Source of the DNA: Armatimonadota bacterium
GTDB taxonomy: Bacteria; Armatimonadota; Chthonomonadetes; Chthonomonadales; JAMCWF01
Length of the DNA: 33,707 bases
NCBI GenBank assembly: GCA_023481295.1
Contig: JAMCWF010000032.1
Location: 1 to 33,707 of the forward strand
Direction of reading: 5' to 3'
Within the stretch, counting starts at the first letter, position 1. Every line of letters starts with the position of its first letter. The notes below the pieces were generated by a model. The model saw nothing but the letters and a program-made list of their open reading frames with translations, had not been told where the DNA came from and did no database searches. The position numbers and the translations under genes were made by a program. This document shows, in pieces, positions 1-7,788 of the stretch.

Positions 1-215
1 GCATTGCGAAGTTGATGTTCCATCTGCACTCGCGGTGAGGAAAAATATTCATTCCAACCAACTCCCCGCTCAGCCAGCGGGAACCGACTGTCAAACCCAA
101 ATACCACTGGCACTCGATCTACATACTCAAAGCGCTCCACCGCCTCCAATCGGGCACGATTCTGAAGCATTCGGTTTTCCGGATAACGCAGGTCAATGCG
201 CGTCTTTGCTGTCAT
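1..215 (-). CDS. UroD-like methyltransferase-family protein, N-terminal part (runs off the window)
   Basis: The first 71 codons of a minus-strand gene are visible and the rest lies left of the window. The start is ATG at 215-213, preceded by AAGG at close spacing. The N-terminus resembles uroporphyrinogen-decarboxylase-fold proteins of the corrinoid-methyltransferase type: a short leader, then an R-x-R-L-E-A-V-E-R-F segment followed by a D-R-V-P-V motif, which parallels the opening of the UroD-like protein at 3515-4630. It lies 55 nt downstream of the MtaA-MtaC fusion on the same strand, so it is probably the next gene of that operon. No catalytic or zinc-binding motif falls in the visible part, so substrate and activity cannot be judged. 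Family assignment is by resemblance of a short segment. Confidence 0.6.
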   Translation of the reverse strand, partial: MTAKTRIDLRYPENRMLQNRARLEAVERFEYVDRVPVVFGFDSRFPLAERGVGWNEYFSSPRVQMEHQLRN

Positions 216-270
216 AACCTTCAGCTTTCTTTCAAACGGCTATCCATTCGATGCTGAAATTCTCATCGGC

Positions 271-2091
271 TCAATGGGCAAAGGTGCTTCTGATTTCACG
301 CCATCCGGCACCTGCAGCGGCAGCGGCCGCAATAGCGGGAGCACGGCTGGCCTTCCCGCCGTGTATGCCCAAATCAAAGGAGTTGCAGAACTCCTGGGTA
401 ACCGCCCCGCCGCCGCAGGCGAACGGCAGCTCGATGCCGGCCTGCTTGAGATTGGCGGCAACCCTCGGAAATGCCGACATCGTGGTGGTCATCAGAGCGC
501 TCCCGATCAGCAATATGGGACGATACTGCCGCACCGCCTCCACCACTCGCTCATCGGAGACGTCAATCCCCAGGTCAATGATCTCGTACCCATTCGCTGA
601 GAGCAAAGAACGAACGATGTTTTTGCCGATGGAATGGATATCACCCTGTGCCACGAACATCACCACCGTGCCCTTGCGCTGGAGCGCTTTGCCAATCTTC
701 TTTTCACAGAGGACAACACCTGCCTCCATCGCGTCCGCAGCCCGAATGACTTGCGGCAAAAAGTAGCGGCCGCTGTCCCAGAGCTGGCTCACCCGGGTGA
801 TGCCGGCAACCAATCCTTCCTCCACCACCTGTAGCGGCGCATGCTTTTCCAGCGCAGCGATAACCGCCGATTGGGTCCTTGGCTGATCCCCCACCGTAAC
901 CGCCTCGACAACCTCATGCAGCTCGGCCGACTTTAAATCCGATGGGGATTCCGCATTTGCCGACGACAGTTTCCCGCTCTCCTGCAAAGCCGGCCGACGC
1001 GATAAAGCGTTGTATCGGACAAACAGCGGGCCATCCGACATCGAGATGCCGGCCGGCCGGCTCGCTACAAACTGGCTGCGACGCTCGGCGCTTCGAGCCC
1101 CTTCGATCATCGCCTTCACATTGGCGATCGGCGTTTCCGGCGCGATCCCGCATCCTGGAGCTACCACGTCGAAGCCGGCTTCCGCCGCTTCCACCGCTTC
1201 TTGCCGAATCCGCTCGACCAGACCATAGAGCAGTACGCCGGTGGGAGACAACGGCCCGATCAGCGCCACCTTGCCGCGGGTGGCGTCTCGTGCGATCCTA
1301 GAGTTGGTTTTTGCATCAATGCTCAACGCCGAGGCGCCCGAATTCGCCATATCGGCGATAATCCCAGCCACATCCCCGCAAATGTGAAGGATAGATGGCA
1401 CACCTATCGCTGAAAACAGTCTCTGCTCATATTTCAGCACAATTTCACGATAGGCGTCCGGCGAGATCATATCAGGACTAGCCAACATGTCTTCCACACA
1501 GATGGCATCGGCCCCCGCCTCGATCAATTTCTGGGCCAAGATGCCGGCCGCTTCAACTGACATCTCCAGTAAAGGCGCCAGTTGATTGGTGTCTTCAAGC
1601 GTCGCCAGCAGCACCTCGGAGGTTCCAGCCAACGCACCGGTCAGTGAAAAAGGCCCTACCACCCCACCGATTACCAGCGCATCCCGTCCCACATCCGCCT
1701 TCAGCCGCCTCAGTGCCCCCACCGTCCGGTTCACAGCCGGATGATCCGCAAATTCGAACGGCAGCTTAACCGCTGTTCCAATCTTGTAAGGGTGACTGGA
1801 AACTTGGGGTAAAGCTGCTTTTCCCCCATAATCAATGCGACAACCCAACGCTTCCGCCTCGGTCGTCTGCCCGAACGGCACTCGTGCCATATCGAGTCCC
1901 AACAAGTGCACCGCCCCGGCCGCCAATTTAGACATCGCGACGGCGTCCTGGTGGGCTTCGGGAAAAGCGACACCCAGTATGTCCATCTGCTCGACGGTAG
2001 CGGTCTGGTTCACCGCCCCAACGCATATCGTATCGTTCTTTCCTTGAAAGAGCGCGGCCAGCGCTCGATTCCGACTATTCATTATCGCCAT
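271..2091 (-). CDS. MtaA-MtaC fusion: UroD-fold methyltransferase plus corrinoid-binding domain (CmuA-like architecture)
   Basis: A 606-residue, two-domain protein. Residues ~1-335 form a UroD-fold MtaA/CmuA-type methyltransferase with the zinc site H236-x-C238 and C314; by family knowledge MtaA uses His-x-Cys plus a distal Cys to bind zinc and activate the methyl-accepting thiol. After a linker (~340-385), residues ~386-475 are the helical cap and ~475-590 the B12-binding Rossmann domain, with the D484-x-H486-x-x-G489 motif whose histidine ligates cobalt. Order and length match CmuA, the chloromethane methyltransferase (~610 residues). However, mtaB lies directly upstream (38-nt gap), favouring methanol: MtaB would methylate the corrinoid half and the MtaA half would unload it. 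Natural acceptor unknown. Start ATG 2091 is chosen; the internal ATG at 2082 (MNSRNRAL) is nearly as good. No corrinoid-activating ferredoxin (RamA/RACE type) is in the window. Confidence 0.88.
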   Translation of the reverse strand: MAIMNSRNRALAALFQGKNDTICVGAVNQTATVEQMDILGVAFPEAHQDAVAMSKLAAGAVHLLGLDMARVPFGQTTEAEALGCRIDYGGKAALPQVSSHPYKIGTAVKLPFEFADHPAVNRTVGALRRLKADVGRDALVIGGVVGPFSLTGALAGTSEVLLATLEDTNQLAPLLEMSVEAAGILAQKLIEAGADAICVEDMLASPDMISPDAYREIVLKYEQRLFSAIGVPSILHICGDVAGIIADMANSGASALSIDAKTNSRIARDATRGKVALIGPLSPTGVLLYGLVERIRQEAVEAAEAGFDVVAPGCGIAPETPIANVKAMIEGARSAERRSQFVASRPAGISMSDGPLFVRYNALSRRPALQESGKLSSANAESPSDLKSAELHEVVEAVTVGDQPRTQSAVIAALEKHAPLQVVEEGLVAGITRVSQLWDSGRYFLPQVIRAADAMEAGVVLCEKKIGKALQRKGTVVMFVAQGDIHSIGKNIVRSLLSANGYEIIDLGIDVSDERVVEAVRQYRPILLIGSALMTTTMSAFPRVAANLKQAGIELPFACGGGAVTQEFCNSFDLGIHGGKASRAPAIAAAAAAGAGWREIRSTFAH

Positions 2092-2129
2092 CCAGCTCTT
2101 ATCCTTCCGAACGAGGAAATTGATTTAAA

Positions 2130-3515
2130 CTAATTAATTCCGTAGTTTTTCGCACGAAACTCCGGTACCGATTGCGAGTAGATTTGGATGCACTCCTTCA
2201 TGAATTGCTCCTCATCTTCGGGCAGCTCATCCAGTGCTTTGCGGCAACTGTCCAACGCTTCCCGCTCATTTTCCGACAATGGAAGCTCCCCGGAGCGATC
2301 ACTGCTTGCGATTATTTCGGCGGCTCGTTGCATCGCACGAACCGTCCGCTTGTAATAACCTTTTTCATTGACGATCACCGCCGCGATATCCATCGCCACG
2401 TCGGGAGAGAGCACCAGCGCCTGCGGGTCTCGATTCCGGTCGGATGTGATAAGCACATCCCGCATCGTATCGGCGCACCCCATCTGGAGGGAGGCGTTCA
2501 TTTGGGCGCAATCGTAAGCCAACATTTCGGCAAAAACTTGAGGGGTGGTTCCCCCAAACATCTCACCGTACTCCACCGCTTCGTTGCTCCACAGATCGCA
2601 CACCGCCGCGCTCAAATTACCCATCAGATCGGAATGAGCGCAGGCCGAGGTCTTGCCCTCCATCGAGATCGGTTTGCCGGTTATTGCTTTCAAAATCACG
2701 CCCTCATAACCACAGTCCTTATCCGGTCCGGTCGCCCCGGCTTCAAAAGCAACCAACGATCGCACCGCCCCGGCCGGACGTACCAGCGCGGCGAAGGTGT
2801 GCGGAAGCTGGGTTTCCATCAAGCCGCCTGCCATAAACATGGCGGTATTGGAGTGAGCGCAATCGGTGTCGCCGCCCGGTAAGACGCCTTGCTGTTCCGC
2901 AATGGAGACGATATCAGACCAGAGGTGAGCCATATCCAAGCTGCCCAGGATGCCGACCGCAAACACCACCCCTCGAATATCCTGGCGCGTGACCGCATAA
3001 TTGAAAACCTCTTTTCCGCCGATCGATTCGATGCTGAGTATGTCGGCGCCGGCTTCGGCGGATGCCTTCATCCCGTTCAAGATTTTTATGTATTCCGGCG
3101 AATCCCAAAGGCCATTCTCCGGCTTGCGGATATCGGCAATCGTCGCCCTCAATGCGCCCTTCAATCCGTAACGATCGTAATACTCCTTCAAAAGCCATTT
3201 CGTGCGGTGGGCGATCTCTCGGCCCCACTCCACCTTATCCGTTAACTGAAACACATGCTCCAGCTCCATCACGATCGCCGGCGCTCCGATACCGACTATC
3301 CGATCGAGGGCATCCCTCGTGATGCGCTGGTACTCCTCCATCAGCGTATTTAAATCCTTTTCGCGACCAGGCCGTGGGGCATATTTTAACTCAGGGATGA
3401 CCGCTCCGGCGCCGATTTCGACGTCGAAACCGGCCTTAATCGGGTGAAGCGACCGTCCGAAAACCATATCTTGCCAACTTGAGTACTCGCAACTATGATA
3501 AGGCTTGATCGTCAT
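2130..3515 (-). CDS. mtaB: Methanol:corrinoid methyltransferase subunit MtaB
   Basis: 461 residues, the usual MtaB length, with resemblance to methanogen and acetogen MtaB along the whole chain (for example DMVFG near the N-terminus, APRPG ~46-50, GGKEVF ~166-171, MEGKTS ~285-290, and a KNYG motif near the C-terminus). MtaB cleaves the C-O bond of methanol and transfers methyl to the corrinoid of MtaC; its zinc is held by Glu-Cys-Cys, and here E163, C219 (in GDTDC) and C268 (in KDCGYE) sit one residue from the Methanosarcina barkeri numbering I recall (164, 220, 269). The track-level start at 3518 is TTG; ATG at 3515 is better because it overlaps the upstream stop as TGATG, with GGAG 8 nt before it, implying translational coupling. 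All catalytic residues are intact, so methanol is the most likely substrate, although related MtaB-like proteins might use other methyl donors. Confidence 0.92.
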   Translation of the reverse strand: MTIKPYHSCEYSSWQDMVFGRSLHPIKAGFDVEIGAGAVIPELKYAPRPGREKDLNTLMEEYQRITRDALDRIVGIGAPAIVMELEHVFQLTDKVEWGREIAHRTKWLLKEYYDRYGLKGALRATIADIRKPENGLWDSPEYIKILNGMKASAEAGADILSIESIGGKEVFNYAVTRQDIRGVVFAVGILGSLDMAHLWSDIVSIAEQQGVLPGGDTDCAHSNTAMFMAGGLMETQLPHTFAALVRPAGAVRSLVAFEAGATGPDKDCGYEGVILKAITGKPISMEGKTSACAHSDLMGNLSAAVCDLWSNEAVEYGEMFGGTTPQVFAEMLAYDCAQMNASLQMGCADTMRDVLITSDRNRDPQALVLSPDVAMDIAAVIVNEKGYYKRTVRAMQRAAEIIASSDRSGELPLSENEREALDSCRKALDELPEDEEQFMKECIQIYSQSVPEFRAKNYGIN

Positions 3516-4630
3516 CAATTCACTCCATTGTGAGCTGTCGGACGCGGTATGCCAAACAGATCACGCTTGTAATCGAGATAGTACAGGTAATTTTCGTACG
3601 TCACATCGGGTGGCACCCGATGATCCACGTGCGGGATGTAACCGCCCTGATCGGCCAGCGGCTTCAGATGGTTTAGCTCCTTTCGAATCTCTTCCCTGCC
3701 GGCGATGAGCGCTATTTTATTCACGCCGCCAAGCAGGATAACGTCCTTGCCGAACTTGTCCCGCAGCCGGTAGGGATCGCTGTGAGAGGCGCGCTCGATG
3801 GGGAACATTCCCCGCACGCCGGCTTGAATCCAGAGGGGCGCCAACTGATTGATGTCGCCGTCGCAATCCACGTAGACGATATCCACACCGTGCTGCTTCA
3901 AAAAGTCGGTGATCCGCTTATACCGGGGAACCAATATGCGCTCAAAATCGGCCGGTGAGATAAGCGGACCACCGTTAAACGCCATATCCTCCCAGAAATC
4001 GGCGAAATCATATTGAACGCCCACCACCACATTTTCCAAAACTCTCATTATAAGGTTGCAAAGATGTTCGACCATATCTTCCATCAGATCCGGCTCTTCA
4101 ACGGTGCAGATGGCGGCCCCCTCCAATCCCATCCAGTCTCGAATTCTCCCCCACAGGCTTCCCACGTGAATGCCAAGCGGATAGGTTCGATTTTCCCACT
4201 GCTTGGTGATCTCCGACCAGTTGGACGGATACCGACCCGGTACCTCCGGATCGAGGCGCTTCTTAAACTCCTGCCAGGAGGCGCGATCCTTGAGCGTGTG
4301 ATCGATGAAATGAGGAATCGAGGTGAGTTGGCTACCGTATTTAAATATCATGCACTTGACGCCGTTACCGTCTATGATGATTTGATGGCGGTCATCCTCT
4401 TCCACCACTTTGGTTTCAAAACCTGGGGCCAGATCAAAATTTACCGGTGCCCATCGTCGCTCCGCAAATCCAAAAAAAACATCCGCCTCCGGGTTATTTC
4501 GCACCGTTTTCGGCAACCCCTGATCGTGCCAAGCGACGATGGTCTCATCCCAATACCCAAACTCTTCATCGGGAATCCGGTCTATCGGCTGGAAATGAAG
4601 ACAGTTTATCCATCTTTCACGATGGTTCAT
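3515..4630 (-). CDS. UroD-family protein lacking the usual zinc motif
   Basis: 371 residues from ATG 4630, which has AAGGAG 8 nt upstream; a longer 383-residue reading frame exists but has no ribosome-binding site. The fold is assigned from uroporphyrinogen-decarboxylase-like features: MNHRERW opening, D-R-I-P at ~17-20, a C-terminal LLGGVNK strand-loop (~299-305) and IPHVDHRVPPDV (~332-343). Where zinc-dependent methyltransferases carry His-x-Cys, this protein has V254-D255-C256, so the histidine is absent, although C256, H334 and H337 could still ligate a metal. It is neither a clear heme-pathway UroD nor a canonical MtaA. Translationally coupled to mtaB (TGATG). It might be an alternative methyltransferase, an acceptor-specific MtaA, or an accessory factor. 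The family is well supported, the function is not. Confidence 0.75.
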   Translation of the reverse strand: MNHRERWINCLHFQPIDRIPDEEFGYWDETIVAWHDQGLPKTVRNNPEADVFFGFAERRWAPVNFDLAPGFETKVVEEDDRHQIIIDGNGVKCMIFKYGSQLTSIPHFIDHTLKDRASWQEFKKRLDPEVPGRYPSNWSEITKQWENRTYPLGIHVGSLWGRIRDWMGLEGAAICTVEEPDLMEDMVEHLCNLIMRVLENVVVGVQYDFADFWEDMAFNGGPLISPADFERILVPRYKRITDFLKQHGVDIVYVDCDGDINQLAPLWIQAGVRGMFPIERASHSDPYRLRDKFGKDVILLGGVNKIALIAGREEIRKELNHLKPLADQGGYIPHVDHRVPPDVTYENYLYYLDYKRDLFGIPRPTAHNGVN

Positions 4631-4655
4631 CGGTGTGGTCTCCTTGGTGGTCGAA

Positions 4656-5450
4656 TCAGCTCTCAATCACTTGGGGCTGGGGATCGCTAAGCTCATCGGT
4701 CGCTTCGATCACCCTCTCATCATAGGTGGGTCGGATGGTCATACCGGGTTCAATAATGATAAAGTCGTCGCTATCCCACTCCCCGTCAATCCAACTTCTC
4801 AACATATTAAGGGTGGCCGGTATCTCTTCATAAGCCCAGCCGTTTTGTCGGCAAGTCTCCTGCACTCGCCGATCCATTTTGAGGTGATCAAGGAAGTCAT
4901 GTCGAATGAAAGAGCCCCGGGCGTACTTTTGGCGCCACTGCATGCCAAGCTCCATTAAATAACGCGCGTTCTCTTCACCATATCGCTCAATCAAGCTATC
5001 AAGGTCTTCACCGAGCAGCTCGCCGACCTCGTTTTGCTGGATGTCACGCCCAACCCGCCGCGGGCCTTCCAGCCAGCCGGTGCTGTAGTAGTAGCTGCCC
5101 GGTCGTTTCATAAAGTGATCGAGATAGCGCTCGCGTGACCCGATCAGGAAGGTGAGGCAGTCATGGGCGCGCGGGACGACCAGCTTGGTGTCGCGCGCGG
5201 TTACGCCATCCAACAGGCGATTGCAGAGGCCGTAGCCCAAAAGTATGGCGTCGAAGTGATTGGGTGAGGTGGCATCAATCCTCTGTTGAATTTCGGCCGC
5301 GCCGTTCATCGGCCTTTCATGATGCGCCTGGGAGAGAAACTCAAGGCAGATCGTGTTGCGGGAGGCGGCAACCACCGCACAAATTTCCCGGGTTGCCACC
5401 TCGCACGCGATTACTTTTAACATTAATGGAGGGGATTCATCATTTGTCAT
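4656..5450 (-). CDS. DUF1638-family protein
   Basis: 264 residues with the DUF1638 landmarks: an N-terminal IACEV strand, LGYGLCNRLLDG (~71-82), an arginine-His-Asp-Cys segment RAHDC (~94-98) followed by FLIGSRERY, and RPGSYYYSTGW (~116-126). C76 and C98 lie in the two most conserved segments and could be metal ligands. The family has no established biochemical role, but members repeatedly neighbour corrinoid methyltransferase genes in methanogens and anaerobic bacteria, so a role in corrinoid or cofactor handling is plausible. Here it sits between the PFOR-like genes and the UroD/MtaB genes, with gaps of 25-27 nt, on one apparent transcript. ATG 5450 is preceded by purine-rich AGGAAG; the later ATG (MLKVIA) has no ribosome-binding site. 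Confidence 0.8.
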   Translation of the reverse strand: MTNDESPPLMLKVIACEVATREICAVVAASRNTICLEFLSQAHHERPMNGAAEIQQRIDATSPNHFDAILLGYGLCNRLLDGVTARDTKLVVPRAHDCLTFLIGSRERYLDHFMKRPGSYYYSTGWLEGPRRVGRDIQQNEVGELLGEDLDSLIERYGEENARYLMELGMQWRQKYARGSFIRHDFLDHLKMDRRVQETCRQNGWAYEEIPATLNMLRSWIDGEWDSDDFIIIEPGMTIRPTYDERVIEATDELSDPQPQVIES

Positions 5451-5477
5451 TTTCTTCCTACACTCTCCTGAAACGAT

Positions 5478-7739
5478 TTAGAGCACCGGCGATTCGTGCA
5501 TCGCTTTGAGCCTTGCCCAGCGCCGATCCACCTCTTGCTGAAGATCGGCCACCACATCGGCGTATTCCGGCTTCAAAAGATGAGCGGAGGCCGCACCCAT
5601 CAAAGGCACCATATCGGCAACCGGGCGCTTTTTGCCGAGCGCTTCCGGATTATACGTCAAGGTGGTGATGCCATGTGCGATTTTCAACAGCGGAAACATA
5701 CAGGTATCAACCATCGTGCGGGCGATTATTGGACCGTCCTCCCCCTTTGTGCCCCAGTTTAAGGGACAGGTGGAGAAAGCCTTCAGAAAGGCGAACCCCC
5801 CGTTTCTAACCGTCTCCTGCGCTTCTCGTGCCTTCATCACCGCATCCTCATAGTGGCTTTCGCAGACGGATGCAATGTAGGGTGCATGGGTGCCCCTTAA
5901 TATCTCCACCATATCCTTGGAATGAAACGTTTTGCCCACCTGTGCCTTGCCGACCCGGCTGGTCGCCGTCATCATGCCTTTAAAACCGGTATAACAAAGC
6001 TGAGCGCCGGTATTGGCGTAGATATTGTTGTCGTACTCCAGGTAGATGAATGGGTGGTTTCGCAAGGCGGCGCCGATGAGCTGATCCATCCCGATGTCGC
6101 CCGAGCCGTCACCGCCTACCACCAGAAGCGTCATATCTCGATCCACGCGGCCATGCTTTTTCAGCCACTCGTAATAGGCGACAATGCCGCTGGCGGTGGA
6201 GGAGCCGTTGTGAAACAGGTTGTGGGCGTATGGAACTTTAAAGGAGGTGAAGGGGAAGCCGGAGCTGGTAATCTCGGCGCAGCCGGTATTGTAGACTAAG
6301 GCGACTTGCCCGTCAATTCCCTTTAAAACCATTTCAAGGTTCAAAAAAGCGCCGCAACCAGGACAGGCGGAGGTCTTGTCAATCCGATTCGGCATATCGG
6401 AAGCAAGCGTCTTCAATACGCTGACATTCATTCGGCTGCCCAGCTTTTCATTCAGCGAGATATCGGTCTTTTCCACAATCGGCGCCGGCGCTTCGGGCGG
6501 GTTGAGTATTTGCTGCTCCGGATCGCCCTCCCAGTGTCCATAGTAGTCAAAATCAGCCACCGCCTCACCATGGTCAGCGATGAGAGCCTGGTCGTAAAGC
6601 TCAACTGCATCGTGAAAGCTGAAGTTCAGCCCACCCAGGCCGTATACACGGTTGATGATTCTTGCCGAATTATGCCTGGCTTGCAGCAGCGCACCAACCT
6701 CGTTGGCTAGGTAGGAACGGTAGGCACCGTACTCATCGGCTCGATCAGCCACCATCAGGGTTCGGACTCCTTCAAGGGCGTCGGCCAGCTCGTCGGCCGG
6801 AAACGGTCGCAACACGCTCATCGAAACGAGGCCGACCGATCGGCCGCTAGCCTTGATCCGGTCCACCGCATCCTCGCTGGCGTGGGCGGCCGAGTTTAAA
6901 ATCAGCATCGCAACCGGTGGATGATCTTCCATCCCCACTGTGCTGACCATCGAGTAGCGCCGCCCGGAGATTTTAGCGTACTCCTGGAAAATGACGGGCA
7001 GCAAGCGGTAAGCGTCCTGCATTGCCAGATGAAGCTGATATTTGTTGTTGATTAAATCGTCATTCATATAGGCGCCGAACGTCTTCGGCCGATCGAAGTC
7101 TATGTACAGGTCGCGAGGTGGTTTCGGCCCAATGAAACCCCGCACGATACGGTTGTCCGCAAAGATTTGAAAACGTCGAGTGCCGTGACTGGTATGAAAT
7201 CCATCGTAAGCGACGACACAGGGCAGCTGAACCTGTTCGGCCCACTTCAGCGCAATGATATTCATATCATAAACTTCTTGAACGCTCTTTGCCAGCAAAA
7301 TGAGCCATCCCATGCCAAGGATCGACATCAGATCGGAGTGGTCGTTCTTAATGTTCAGCGGTGCCGAGACGGTTCGGGTGGCTAGATTCAGGACCATCGG
7401 AATGCGTAGCCCGCTGATTGCCGGAAGCTCCTCCATTTTCAAAAGCAGACCCTGGGCGGAAGTGGCATCCACAACCCGGGCGCCCGCTATCGCTCCACCG
7501 GCACAAATTGATATGGCGGCCAGTTCACTGGTGGCCGGCACAAAGACCATGTCCACCTCACCGCGTGCGACGCGGGCCGATATCTCTTCACCCACATCGC
7601 TGGAAGGGGTGATTGGATAAAAGCCCTCCAGCTCATAGCCGATCGCCGCTATGGCCTCGGCGGCCGCTAGATTGCCCCCTCCAATGCACACCTTTTGTTC
7701 GATCGCACGGTCGATTATCGAATATGCTTTTTCACTCAT
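5478..7739 (-). CDS. Pyruvate:ferredoxin oxidoreductase-like alpha-beta fusion
   Basis: 753 residues joining PorA (1-~415) and PorB (~430-753). The alpha part has GFYPITPSS (~39-47) and the KNDHSD segment (~131-136). The beta part has CPGC (C459, C462), C487 in NTGC and C658 in TCPLNWG, the four cysteines that hold the proximal [4Fe-4S] cluster in PFORs, plus the thiamine diphosphate motif GDG at 543-545 and D570-N571-N572. The family oxidatively decarboxylates a 2-oxoacid to acyl-CoA with ferredoxin as acceptor, or runs in reverse with CO2. Overall resemblance is to pyruvate enzymes, but substrate cannot be fixed by eye. GGAGG precedes the ATG at good spacing. The gamma-delta partner is immediately upstream; alpha and beta are usually separate polypeptides or part of one long PFOR, so this pairwise fusion is uncommon. 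Confidence 0.9.
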   Translation of the reverse strand: MSEKAYSIIDRAIEQKVCIGGGNLAAAEAIAAIGYELEGFYPITPSSDVGEEISARVARGEVDMVFVPATSELAAISICAGGAIAGARVVDATSAQGLLLKMEELPAISGLRIPMVLNLATRTVSAPLNIKNDHSDLMSILGMGWLILLAKSVQEVYDMNIIALKWAEQVQLPCVVAYDGFHTSHGTRRFQIFADNRIVRGFIGPKPPRDLYIDFDRPKTFGAYMNDDLINNKYQLHLAMQDAYRLLPVIFQEYAKISGRRYSMVSTVGMEDHPPVAMLILNSAAHASEDAVDRIKASGRSVGLVSMSVLRPFPADELADALEGVRTLMVADRADEYGAYRSYLANEVGALLQARHNSARIINRVYGLGGLNFSFHDAVELYDQALIADHGEAVADFDYYGHWEGDPEQQILNPPEAPAPIVEKTDISLNEKLGSRMNVSVLKTLASDMPNRIDKTSACPGCGAFLNLEMVLKGIDGQVALVYNTGCAEITSSGFPFTSFKVPYAHNLFHNGSSTASGIVAYYEWLKKHGRVDRDMTLLVVGGDGSGDIGMDQLIGAALRNHPFIYLEYDNNIYANTGAQLCYTGFKGMMTATSRVGKAQVGKTFHSKDMVEILRGTHAPYIASVCESHYEDAVMKAREAQETVRNGGFAFLKAFSTCPLNWGTKGEDGPIIARTMVDTCMFPLLKIAHGITTLTYNPEALGKKRPVADMVPLMGAASAHLLKPEYADVVADLQQEVDRRWARLKAMHESPVL

Positions 7740-7753
7740 TGAAATCCTCCAAA

Positions 7754-7788
7754 ACGAAAAACGTCCCGACTTTCAGGACGCTTTTCGT
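7754..7788 (-). promoter_or_regulatory. Intercistronic hairpin between the gamma-delta and alpha-beta genes
   Basis: On the minus-strand transcript a 13-bp stem (arms 7776-7788 and 7754-7766, one G-U pair, 9-nt loop) covers the last codons and stop of the gamma-delta gene and ends just before the ribosome-binding site of the alpha-beta gene. The downstream arm is T-rich, but there is no long U tract, so it could be a weak terminator, an attenuator, or an mRNA stability or processing element. The inverted repeat is directly visible; the role is inference. Confidence 0.5.

Noticed and set aside
251-766. Several plus-strand ORFs (for example 196-600, 251-766, 942-1301) opposite the MtaA-MtaC gene
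   Set aside because: They are antisense to a long gene with clear catalytic motifs, have no ribosome-binding sites and resemble no family; typical shadows of GC-rich codon usage.
271-2091. Calling this gene cmuA (chloromethane methyltransferase)
   Set aside because: Architecture fits CmuA, but an intact MtaB directly upstream and the absence of cmuB/cmuC-type genes in the window make methanol more likely.
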